From contig OU015503.1 in NCBI GenBank assembly GCA_907164885.2, forward strand, positions 65,037,068 to 65,101,067: a stretch of 64,000 nt of DNA, given 5' to 3'. The notes beneath the pieces were generated by a model, which was given only the letters and a program-made list of their open reading frames with translations, was not told the origin of the DNA and made no database searches. The position numbers and the translations under genes were made by a program. Below are positions 1-10,000 of the stretch, piece after piece (within the stretch, counting starts at the first letter, position 1; each line of letters starts with the position of its first letter). The DNA is from Dolomedes plantarius (taxonomy: Eukaryota > Arthropoda > Arachnida > Araneae > Dolomedidae).

Positions 1-129
1 AAAAATTAATGATTTGTTGGTTGTGATCTGAAATCTCATATGCATCAAGCCTATCGTGTGGATATATTCCCACAGTTAAAAAAGCTTAAATTACAGTAGC
101 GAGGGTCCCGAAATAGAAATTTAGAAGGT

Positions 130-535
130 GTGTCAAACATAAGATGCTTCGATGGTAGCGGAGGTGATACTACGCAATTGGATCTCTCACTTTGGAGTTC
201 TTCTCATCCACTCTGACCTATGGAGGAATTTCACCTCTGCAGTGTTCAAAGGACTTGGAGAAAAGCCTCAATGTTCGATTACATCCTCAATCTGATAGCT
301 TGGCCGAGAAGCTCAACTGCACCATCCTGAATAACCCCTCGCTGTTCGTCTCACGAAATCAACAAGATTGGGACGAAAAACTGCCTCTGTTCCACCTTTC
401 TTAGTCGAGGATTTACACCCGCACTGTTGATGTTTGGGCGGATCTTCCTGTGACTACGGCTTGACCTTAGGCAGACCTCGAGGCCTGTATTCACTTCAAC
501 AATATCTGTAGAATTTGCCGGCAAGGTAAGTTAAG
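130..535 (+). pseudogene. Ty3/Gypsy integrase fragment
   Basis: A degraded piece of a Gypsy-type integrase core and its C-terminal side. One frame (about 192-401) carries HPQSDSLAEKLNCTIL, matching the family's HPQSDGxxERxNRTL around the catalytic glutamate, then FVSRNQQDWDEKLPLF, the usual helix after it. After a frame change FTPALLMFGR, a typical Gypsy integrase motif, is readable near 412-445. At least one frameshift and stops break it, and neither zinc finger nor RT is next to it. It lies downstream of the ADA 3' end and is unrelated to it. The family assignment is from remembered motif patterns; the exact clade is unknown. Confidence 0.7.
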
Positions 536-2080
536 GTAACGTAATGGGTTTCAGGAGTATCTAATGGAACGGAACGTGCCCCACTTCAACCTCCAATCGA
601 AATGAAAAGAATCGGAACTGAAAATTTCGAAGCTAAAATTACCTGAGCAAAAGCATGAATCTTTAGGTGAAAGGCAAGTTCCGCGAGGAAGTCGTTCAAA
701 ATGCCTTCGCAGGAGATATTTCCTCCTTCAGAGCCGCGGGAAACCCATCGTAATGCTGTCAGCCCAATGGCTAACAGCTGTACCATAATTTACCTAAGAG
801 AAGTATAATTTAGAGTGTGCCCGTAGAATCTCGGCATATAAACGGCAGGGGGGGGGGGCGCTTGAAAAACGTCCGATAATAGGGGCCATCAGAGACAGCA
901 GTAAACAAAAAAGAATGTGAAATAGGAAAAGATAGAGAAGTATTTTCTGGTTAAAATAACCATTTACAAAATTTTGTCTTTTTCTTTTTTTTGGGGGGAG
1001 GGGTAGGTTTTTTTTCTTTTTACTTTGTTTTACATAAATAATAAACACAGTTGTAAGAACACTTGAGATAAATAACGAAGGAATTAAAAATAAAATGCGA
1101 AAAGGAAGGCTAAAGATAGCAAACGTGAAAGAATAAATTAAACAAGGAATTAAATCCACAGCTAATGAGGACGAAAAGAGTTTGCAGGCGCGTCAACTCT
1201 TTGTACAACGGAGTTGTGATAAGACAAAGTTGGTGGAGATGATTATTCTCTGCGTGACTGTCTGAAAGCATTCGCTGGTGATGAAAAATATGTTGAAATC
1301 TGAGCGGTTGTACAACGAATCATTATACGCCCCCTGCAAATGCTGGCAAATTTAATTTAACCGTTCCTTTCCAGAATACAGACAAAGTGAAGAAGGTATC
1401 CGTAGAATGATTCGCAACCGTTTCACAATGTTGCGGGAGTTCTGGATGAAATTCAGGGACAGGTCATCGAACTTCAAAACGATGGCAACTGCAAGAATAC
1501 GTTTCCATGAGGCTTCAACGTTGGAGAGTTATGCTATAAAAGAGCAATTTCGTATTTCAACCCTTCGGGAAATCGCCTTGCGACATCTCCATTTTTTGGG
1601 GGACGACCTACGCGCGTGTGCGGAGATTTTCTGCTCTGCTTTTGATGAAAAAAAAACAAGCAGGGGAAATCGTTTGAAAACGATGGCAAACGATCGATGG
1701 CAAACGACGTTCGCAAGCGATGATATGGGCATAGCTTTGAGAAATATTAAACTAAGTAATTTACAGCTAGTACAACAAATGCAAGCTTAAAAATCTCGCT
1801 CATTTTTAAGTTTTCATAGGCTTTTGTGTTTGTTATTAAGTTTTTTAGTAACGCTTAATTGCAGCAGTTTATCACAGATAGTTTATCTGTTCAAAAAATC
1901 AAACCTGCTTTTGCCTCTAAAAGGGTTGGGTGAAAGAGGGTCCCTGTTTTTTTTTTTTTTTTTTTTATAAGTGGCCCCTGTTTAACAAAAGGTTAAGAAC
2001 CCCTGTTTTGAGCTAATATGCTTCATACATGCATGCCAGAATATAATTCAAAGTTAAATGTCCATGAAGCGAACTATTTA
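536..2080. other. unassigned intergenic DNA
   Basis: No gene recognised. It holds a G10 run near 848-857, a G/T-rich stretch near 975-1020 and a T22 run near 1947-1968. A 127-codon open frame at 1407-1790 (+) resembles no family I know and overlaps two similar-sized frames on the other strand, so I do not call it a gene. Confidence 0.4.
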
Positions 2081-2530
2081 TTACCATGTTTTTATTAACT
2101 TTCTTTCTGGTTTGTGTGTTTGTTTGCGTGTGTGTTTGTCCAGTACAAATCTTGCAATCGATTTTTAACTAACTTCCCGACTAGCCAGACATTTGAAACT
2201 TTTAGAATAGCTCAGGACACGATGACAATGCCTTTTTTAAATACTTTTAGCCATCTTTAAACAGAATTAAATTTATTTTCAGTTAATTTTGTTTTGTAGA
2301 CTGGTGCAGCCATCTATTGGCCGGAACGGGAACGAAAAGTTAAATGCAAGTTAACTTCCAATTAACTTAATTTTCTTTCAAGTTGATGGGAAAATTCATC
2401 AAAAATTTTTAAAAAGTATTTATTAATACATAGAATTGTCAAGTTTATATGATTCAACAGAAAATTTAAAAACATGGTATATAAGAAGTTCTTTATATCT
2501 TGTAATTATTTTATCTTGTAATTATGTGTA
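2080..2530 (-). repeat. interspersed repeat, copy A
   Basis: About 450 bp that reappears in opposite orientation at 21907-22375 and 49433-49868. Shared landmarks are TTGAATCATATAAACTTGAC, GATGGCTGCACCATTCTACA and a (CAAA)n-like stretch next to AATAAAAACATGG. No coding capacity or clear terminal repeats were seen. The CAAA-rich end could be the tail of a short non-LTR element, but that is a guess. Confidence 0.75.
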
Positions 2531-2714
2531 ATAAACTTTACTGGAAGTATTATTTAAATCGGAAGATGTGGATAACTGCCTCATCGAAAATTATGATAAC
2601 GAGGATTATATTTATTGACAAGTTGGAAGCTATGCTGTAAAGGAAAGCTATAACTTTCGACCTCCGCCTTCAATATGAAAATTTAAAAAAAAAAAACGAA
2701 AAAAATCAATACAC

Positions 2715-2720
2715 TTTATT
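2715..2720 (-). promoter_or_regulatory. ADA: poly(A) signal of ADA
   Basis: Minus-strand AATAAA (plus TTTATT) about 135 nt downstream of the ADA stop codon, the expected spacing for a short 3' UTR. The cleavage site was not determined. Confidence 0.6.
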
Positions 2721-2853
2721 ATTTCATATTTCAACAGAAGAAAAATTTTTGCATAAAAAAGGGAGAACTTAACATAACAATAAAGTATGGCACTAAAAAT
2801 AGTTTTAAAGATTAGGTCCAATAATTTTGCTTGCTCATATATACAACTGACAG

Positions 2854-3012
2854 TCAGGCATCACCAGCACCCGACATACCTCTCGGGGGAATATACGGTG
2901 TCCCAGTTTGAGCAGAACTGCTCGGCATAGTTCCATAAATCTCTCGAAGATGTTGAATCAGCTGCTGTTTCTCATCAAGGGGCAAGAAGCTGGCCTGAGC
3001 TGCGTTGAAATT
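2854..3012 (-). CDS. ADA: adenosine deaminase, last coding exon
   Basis: Last coding exon, 53 codons including the TGA stop at 2854-2856. The acceptor is TTTTTCAG just upstream of 3012 and the exon starts in phase 0. It begins NFNAAQASFLPLDEKQQLI, matching the ADA1 C-terminal helix (INAAKSSFLPEDEKxxLL in vertebrates), then a short lineage-specific tail PYIPPRGMSGAGDA. It joins in frame to the exon at 5757-5883 (...HIVRA). The enzyme deaminates adenosine and deoxyadenosine to inosine and deoxyinosine in purine salvage. No signal peptide or ADGF-type N-terminal extension has been seen, which fits cytosolic ADA1 rather than secreted ADA2, although the true N-terminus is not visible. Confidence 0.93.
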   Translation of the reverse strand, partial: NFNAAQASFLPLDEKQQLIQHLREIYGTMPSSSAQTGTPYIPPRGMSGAGDA

Positions 3013-3074
3013 CTGAAAAATATTAAAATGGGCAACACACCATCTTAGATACCTTGTAGAAAATCAAAAAGTAA

Positions 3075-3335
3075 GGCCGTCTGCACACGGAGCAACTCAA
3101 AAGAAACTGATAACTGACTCAAATCACAAACCAGTCCGTGATGAGTCGTAACCTATGTAATTGAATGGAGCCACGCACACGACGCAACTGGTTACAAACC
3201 CGTCGGACGGGTTTGTAACCAGTTGCGTCGTGTGCGTGGCTCCATTCAATTACATAGGTTACGACTCATCACGGACTGGTTTGTGATTTGAGTCAGTTAT
3301 CAGTTTCTTTTGAGTTGCTCCGTGTGCAGACGGCC
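3075..3335. mobile_element. perfect foldback MITE (PIF/Harbinger-like)
   Basis: A 261-bp palindrome: 130-bp arms that read as exact reverse complements around one central base at 3205. It is flanked by TAA on both sides (3072-3074, 3336-3338), a 3-bp target duplication of the TWA type known for PIF/Harbinger. The termini begin GGCCGTCTGCACACGGAGC, similar to the ends at 30952 and 60200. It lies in the last ADA intron, about 60 bp from the last exon, and has no coding capacity. Confidence 0.88.
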
Positions 3336-5179
3336 TAAGGCAACACACCTGTGGAGTTGCCGGCAATATTGCGGAAAAAAAAAACTAACTTTCCAGGTAC
3401 CAAAGCCTCCTAGCGTCAAGATATGACACCGGATCTCTAATCAAAGATTATTTCCAACTGTATCTTCCTTTCTCTCCTCACCCTTCACATAGTCTTACCT
3501 CATTCGTCGGAAGCTGGAAGATCCAACTTTTCTATTGCTTAAAGTGACTGTCTACGTTGAAAATGTCATTTTTTTACTATTTTGGTCAATTTTATTTTTT
3601 GCAAGAATCGTGTAATTCAATCTTTTTTCTTTTCAAAACCGTTTTGATTTTTATTCTACATCAATTAGAAGCAGAGTTATAGCTATTTAAATAAACATCG
3701 TCTGCTACAAAATTGAAGCGAAAAAACATCGTCTGTTACAAAATTCAAGTGACAAACAACTTTAAATGCGTTTTTCTTAGAATTGTGTTTTTTAGAACAA
3801 ATCTCTACCATTATCGTGATATTTCACATAATGCAGATAATTTGATACAATTTTCAGGAAATGTTTTAGATGCTATTGTAATTTAAATAACGTACAATAA
3901 TTGATGTATAGTAAATAGTTTTTTATTTGGGGTTGTTTTATAAGAAAAATTCTTCTTAGATTTTTTTAAATTAAATTTTTAAGCTGTTTTTGTAACTTTT
4001 TTAAAGTTTGCATTTAAAATAATAATTCTAGGGTTATAAAATTTATATCACGAGAAAGATCATAAAAATTCCTTCAAAATGAAATCTTTTTCGAATCTTT
4101 ACCTTCATTTTCTGATTTTTGGTGAATTTTTAAAGATTAATTTTTAGAATTTGATTTATTTAATGCTGATCACGTGATTTCTTTTTCTAGTACTTTAAAT
4201 AAATTTATCGTCACGTCATAACAACGAAACAGACAAAAATATATTTTTCTTTCCTTGCTAATGCGGCAGACGATTGGACATTATCTAAAAAAATATTAAA
4301 ATACAGTAAAATATATGTTCCTCAAACTGTACTATATTAACTGTACTATATTCTTAAGTATGTCCTATTAGATTTAATTTGAATATTTTCTACATTATTT
4401 TGTCTACAAAATATTCCTTACAATTTTTTTATAAATGTATTTTTTTACATCAATTGTATACATTGATCGTCGTATTTATTATATATATATATATATAAAT
4501 AAGAATAAGATGAAAGAGAAAACCAGTAATAGCTCTAAAGCTACTTGCAGCCAGGAACAAACAACATGGAAAGAAAAGTATGAAAAAGGTTTTTGACAGC
4601 ATTTCTTCATCAGCGGTGTCAATACTGTCTAAAAACCAATGGATTGTTTCCGATGAGTATGATCTATAAAATAAACACACTCAGACACCGTACAATCCAT
4701 TATTAACAGAAGAATTGATTAATAATTGAATTAAGTTTGAATAAAAGTACTTAACCAAAGAACACCAAGCCTGGCGCTAGTCAGAGTGGAAGTTAAGAAC
4801 TTGTAATCGCAAGATGACTGACGTCACAAAACTTGCAATTATTGAGGTAGTGGATTCTCAGTTACAAACTTACTTAGGTTACCGTATTTTAGGACTATTA
4901 TTCCCTTAATTATTTAGTTTTTTATTATTTTTACTACTAAGAGTTAATTTTATTATTATTTTTATTTTTATTTATAGTAGTTATTTTTCTATTTTAACCT
5001 ATTGTTATGTTTATCATATTAATGCAACAGAACAAACTATTCATTAAAACAAAAACAACCAATTATGTTTTTGGATAGACTTACTGGGTAATTATTCCGA
5101 GTTAGCACAGCTTTCAAGTCTATAATATGCTTAATCCTATTGTCTTTAGAACATAGCCTATTTATACGAACTAACTGAT

Positions 5180-5530
5180 TTACAATAATGTTATTAAAAC
5201 AGATTTATGTAAACAGGTTAGATAATTTTGAAATTTAACAATATTAAAATTATAGTCAGATCTTTTGTCATATAAGTCAAAAGTAAATTTACTGTGAGTA
5301 TTTAATTTAATATTAATATCTAAAAAGTTTACATTAATATTATCATGGCTACTTTTAATTAGTTCCAGTTTAGGAGGGTAAAAATTTAAGTCTATAGGGT
5401 TATTACTTTTATTAATTACTATTATATCATCTATATATCTAAATATATTGTAATTGTTATTTTCTATATTATTAATTTCAAAATAATATAAGTATAAATT
5501 AGCTAGTATACTTGAAGCATTACCACCTTG
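5180..5530 (-). pseudogene. reverse transcriptase fragment
   Basis: The minus frame reads IPQGGNASSILANLYLYYFE, then FRYIDDIIVIN (the YxDD catalytic motif), then FLDINIKL and LYDKRSDYNFNIV. These are RT palm/thumb motifs of a retroelement group with a GIPxG...RYIDD...YDKRxDFNF pattern, Penelope-like or unclassified. The N-terminal side is replaced by a (TA)n run at 5534-5605 that is translated as a meaningless YI repeat. No endonuclease is visible. It is inserted in the Helitron-like copy. RT identity is secure; clade is not. Confidence 0.75.
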
Positions 5531-5531
5531 T

Positions 5532-5533
<2 letters not shown>

Positions 5534-5605
<72 letters not shown>
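5534..5605. repeat. (TA)n microsatellite
   Basis: About 70 bp of uninterrupted TA dinucleotides at the junction between the RT fragment and the 3' end of Helitron-like copy 1. Confidence 0.95.
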
Positions 5606-5607
<2 letters not shown>

Positions 5608-5756
5608 CATTAATTGCATACATTGGCCGTTGTATTTAATTTGAATGTACTCCATAGCGAAGTGCGGGTTTTCAGCTAGTATCTAATAATTGCAGAAATT
5701 CGTCCAAACAGCAAATGCAACCTTCCCTTATCTATAATCACGGTGTTGATACTCAC

Positions 5757-5883
5757 AGCTCTGACAATATGCACTTCTTTGAGCCCCAGTCCGCGCAGAA
5801 GCTCATAATCGTCGTCCAAGGTTTTCTGTATCACGGTCGGATCATCCCGGTTGATAGAGAAATTGACGTTGTCTTCGGCGAAC
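5757..5883 (-). CDS. ADA: adenosine deaminase exon with Asp-Asp catalytic motif
   Basis: 127-nt exon. The acceptor (TTTTCAAG) precedes 5883 and the donor GTGAGT follows 5757. One base completes Arg from the previous exon, then 42 codons: FAEDNVNFSINRDDPTVIQK...VHIVRA. NRDDP corresponds to human NTDDP, whose Asp295 and Asp296 contact the attacking water/zinc and purine N7. Both aspartates are present. The frame is continuous with 21484-21725 upstream and 2854-3012 downstream. The intron on its 5' side is 15.6 kb and contains the tRNA-Lys array. Confidence 0.94.
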
Positions 5884-5992
5884 CTTGAAAATAAACAGGA
5901 GAATAATGAGCGCTCAAGATAGACGCCAAATTTTATCTACCTCAATAAGCAAAAGACTAAAGTTTCGAGAGCACGTATTATAAAGGCATGCT

Positions 5993-6058
5993 TTTAGAAC
6001 TTATCGATTTTATCTGGTGATAGATTTTAGAACTTATCGATTTTATCTGGTGATAGAT
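5993..6058. repeat. short tandem duplication
   Basis: Two direct copies of a ~32-bp unit containing ACTTATCGATTTTATCTGG and GTGATAGAT. No known function. Confidence 0.8.
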
Positions 6059-6494
6059 AAGACACTGTAGGAAGTTCATATCTCTGTCATTTCGCATGTA
6101 AATTGTCAAGCACCTACGCCGAGATTTTTGGACAGAACAACGCAGTATAATTTTGGAGAACAATATGGAGTGGCTCAATATTTTATCAGATTACATAGGA
6201 TCGGTTGTAGATACGATGTAGTATTCATAGGCGGTAACTGCAGGATGTTACAGCATTTCCTAGAGAAATTATTATTATGACTGTTATATTATATAAAATT
6301 ATTAGCCAGGAAACATTTAGACATACTTTTGAACAATTTATCCCAAACCGAATCAAACTGACAATAAAATCAATTCATATTTACGTCTTTATTAATTTTT
6401 CAGGGACATACATTTTTTCTTTGGAAAACTTTTCTCTAGTTTTCAAACTTTTAAGATATATTTTAGACTAGATAAAATATTTCGACTGAAAATA

Positions 6495-6900
<406 letters not shown>

Positions 6901-7990
6901 TATATGTATGTATGTATATGCATCTCACTCAAAGGGAATCGTAGCAGTACTTAAAGCAAATCGAGACCAACGATGTACTGAATTAGGTGGTCATGATAAC
7001 TTGCCCACTCAGTGTATAAATAATTATCACTCAGCGAGTCTTATAACTGGTTCAAACTCTCCTGCCAGAACAACGTAATCAGCCGAAAAATCGGCAATAT
7101 ATGTACGGATGACAGTAATGTCAACATAGTACGATCTTTTTTTAAATCTATCTGTTCTTAAGTTAAAGCTCTGAAAGACACAGAAATCCGAATAACAGGA
7201 TCAAATTACTCAATTTAGACAACAGATTAAGAACGAAAATCACAAATATCCACACGAATGGTAGGGTAAAATTGATATATTAGAACTCTTCAGACACTAT
7301 TTGTCCCTTAGTTCTTCAAGACACACAGGCAGCCGAATAGCAGTATTCAAACATCCATATTGGCAATAAAAACTTGAATTTTATTCTCGATGTTAAAATT
7401 TGCTAATCGATTCTTATTACTCGAAAATAAAAGCTCTTTCTGATATCTCTAATTGTAATTCTATTTTCTGACGTATGCTATCCTTTTTTTACAAGAAATA
7501 ATGAGAAAAAAAATTGTCATATATCATAAAATGTCATATAATATCAATAATGTCATATAATTGTCATATAATATCATAAAAAATCTGCATAAATTTTATC
7601 ATACATCATTAAATATCGTTAATTGGCCTCTTTTCTCAATTAATACGTCCTCAGACGAAAATCAGAAGTTATAAAAATTTCATTTACTGAGAAACTGAAT
7701 TTCGAATACAAAATTTTAAAAAATAGAATAATGAATTTTTTCACGATTATAAAATTTGCTTATTGTTACTCATTGAAGGCAATCAATAGCATTCTCAAAT
7801 GATTCATTTATAATATTTTTGTTTAAATAAACTATATCTTTTTAATGAGAAATAATAAGAATAAAAGATTGTGAGAGTGAAAAAAAAAATTCTTAAGAAA
7901 AGTTTTTAATTAAATGGACGTTAGTGGATTTTTTTCTTTTCAATTTATATTGACCACAGACGAAAATCGTGAACGTACACAAAAATATTG
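6901..7990. other. unassigned intronic DNA
   Basis: AT-rich ADA intron sequence. A cluster of TGTCATATAAT-like repeats occurs near 7515-7580. No coding signal was recognised. Confidence 0.4.
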
Positions 7991-7996
7991 TTCAGC

Positions 7997-8070
7997 AGGC
8001 ACCGGCGAGATTCGAACTCACGATCTCCTGTTTACTAGACAGGCGCTTTAACCAACTAAGCCACGGCGCC
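7997..8070 (-). tRNA. tRNA-Thr (AGU anticodon)
   Basis: The reverse complement folds as a 74-nt cloverleaf. The acceptor GGCGCCG pairs with CGGTGCC (one G-U). The D arm contains the A box TGGCTTAGTTGG. The anticodon stem CCTGT/ACAGG encloses loop CTAGTAA with anticodon AGT. The T arm is GTGAG-TTCGAAT-CTCGC, and a single T follows the acceptor. It closely matches metazoan tRNA-Thr(AGU). A T5 run follows on the minus strand (plus 7980-7985), a Pol III terminator. There is no intron. It lies in an ADA intron on the same strand as ADA and appears functional. Confidence 0.93.
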
Positions 8071-8099
8071 ACGGAAGAAAGGCGGTTTTCACCTTTGAG

Positions 8100-9000
8100 T
8101 TCCGTACTGTTCCATTGTAATCTCTTTCGGAGATTGTAAGGTTCGGATTTTTAATTTTATAACCCGTTATTTTAGGGTATATACAACATTATTTCTAACA
8201 TCAACCAGAGAGATGTTTCTTTCTGTAGATTCTGCATTGCAAATAATAAAAATCTTATTTTCTAAGTAACATGACTGAGAATTTATGAAATTTTTATATC
8301 ATTGATCTAGAAGCGCGTTTCATAATTTTTAATTTCTCCTTTAAGGCTTTTTAAATTCATGCTTATTTTTTATATTTTCCTTAAACTCAATCTTTAAACT
8401 TATACCTTCTTCGATGTCTTTAAAAAAAAAACACTATATTTCGTAGATCTTTATCAAATTTACATCGGAGCTCTACACGAAGAGAGATTTCGGGTAATGT
8501 ATCATCATGTTCACTGAAAAAGGCTCACCGAAAAACAAATACAGTGTAAAATATTATATTGTGCATTATATACCATGAATATTTTTAGCAATACGGTCAT
8601 GTAATACTAGACAACTTTTTAAACTATAATTTATATTTAAATTCCGAAAGGTACTGAAATTTAAAAAAAAATAAGTAATATGAACACGTACGTACATTTT
8701 CTCGCATATGTACTGCTATATATGAAATAGGCATTGCTAGAAGTAAAAAGGATAGATCTATATCTTATTAGAAACCAGCAGGGCTGCGTTCTAGAGTTTA
8801 TCAGGCTTTAGGCATACAAATGAGAGACAGGGCCCTTCTTATATAAACAAGAATGAAAGTGATATTTGTTTTACAGAAATCTCAATTTTTGATGTTGTGT
8901 TATTAGTTTAAGATTACAAAAAAGATAAAAATAAAGGAAATTAAAGAAAAAATTTTAAAAAATTTTATTAAATTATTTTAATAAATTTAAAACTTTTGTT
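8100..9000. other. unassigned intronic DNA
   Basis: AT-rich sequence with no gene recognised. A stretch near 8780-8850 contains GGGCTGCGTTCTAGAG and may be the edge of the hAT scrap that follows. Confidence 0.35.
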
Positions 9001-9001
9001 T

Positions 9002-9295
9002 TCAAGTTTTTACACCGATAAATTTATTAATAATATCCTCATAACAAAGAGATTTTAGAATATGCTTTTCTATGTACAGTAGTACCAGTGTGTTAAGCTT
9101 TTGTTCCAGAAGAGTACTATGTAAATAATTTTTTACGAGTTTCAGAACTGAAAAAGAACACTCACCTTCAGCATGGCTCATTGGTAATGTTAAAAACAAT
9201 ATCAAAATTATTCCGACGTTAGGATATGTGGATATAATTTTCTTTTCGATTATTAAATTCAATTTTTCAGTAGCAACGACTCCATTATCAGACTT
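9002..9295 (-). pseudogene. hAT transposase dimerisation-domain fragment
   Basis: The minus frame has STYPNVGIILILFLTLPMS followed by ECSFSVLKLVKNYLHSTLL and LNTLVLLYIEKHI. This is the hAT C-terminal dimerisation pattern (YPNLxxxxxxLLTLPxSxAxxERxFSxLKxIKxxLRSxM). The expected Glu-Arg of ERSFS is changed to Glu-Cys. No DDE core is adjacent and the ends are not defined. It is a relic and unlikely to be expressed. Confidence 0.8.
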
Positions 9296-9299
9296 GCTT

Positions 9300-10000
9300 A
9301 AAATACCAAACGTTCCATTTCCACTTTCAATCCATTAGCATTTACTTGTTTACTATAAATTCCCTCAATATAAAATTTACGATGCATCAATATTGCTCCG
9401 CTGTAATCTACAAAAATTTATATTTATTGTTTATATATCTTTATATACATCACCTCATCTACACAAATCAGTAACTATTCTATTACAAAGGCTTAAAAAT
9501 ACTTTCACTCTAAAAGTAATACTTTCACCTCCATCTGATTATAAGTTATTCTCATAATAATCATAGAAAATGTTTTTCTTCTCTAATTCGGCGATTTCGG
9601 GCGCCTCTTTTCAACGGGTTCTAGGTCAGTTTATATTTTGCCTAGTGGAGAACGACCCTCTGAAAGCAATCAGAAGCATTCTGTGTGGCGGGAAATATAA
9701 AAGATATGCATTTCATTATAAAATGACTGTTCATTTCATTAAATATTTTTTTTAGATTTTATGAAATCAAAGTCATATCAAACGTTGTTGTTTCACAATA
9801 CGGAGATTTTTCAATAAAGATATTGGCACTTCAACCGCGAAAATCGTTGTTTGTTTTCAATGGGGCCACAGTAAAGATGAACCATCACCACACCCTGGGT
9901 CATAAATTGTGTAGCAATTTAGCCTACTAAATATTCTTGATTGTTTATAACATTAGAAATTGCGATGAGATAGGTAGAAATCTCGAGATTAGTGTCACAT
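9300..10000. other. unassigned intronic DNA before the tRNA array
   Basis: No gene recognised. A 61-codon frame at 9570-9755 has no recognisable family. From about 9930 the sequence turns into the spacer of the tRNA-Lys repeat (TTAGAAATTGCGATGAGAT). Confidence 0.4.

Larger units (their letters stand above)
3941..5679. mobile_element. Helitron-like element, copy 1 (5'-truncated, interrupted)
   Basis: The stretches 3941-4490 and 5605-5679 match 33858-34400 and 34460-34545 closely and in the same order. The 3' end reads GCGGGTTTTCAGCTAG followed by T, fitting the Helitron CTRR end inserted before T. The 5' part present in copy 2 is missing here. Between the two matching parts sits about 1.1 kb of foreign DNA bounded by (TA)n runs, including a reverse-transcriptase fragment. 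No Rep/helicase was seen, so at best this is a non-autonomous copy. Confidence 0.6.

Noticed and set aside
1407..1790. 127-codon plus-strand frame
   Set aside because: No recognisable domain, no splice or promoter context, and overlapping frames of similar size on the opposite strand.
5534..5623. YI-repeat protein frames over (TA)n runs (also 6743-7078, 21033-21359, 46224-46430)
   Set aside because: They are translations of microsatellites, present on both strands.
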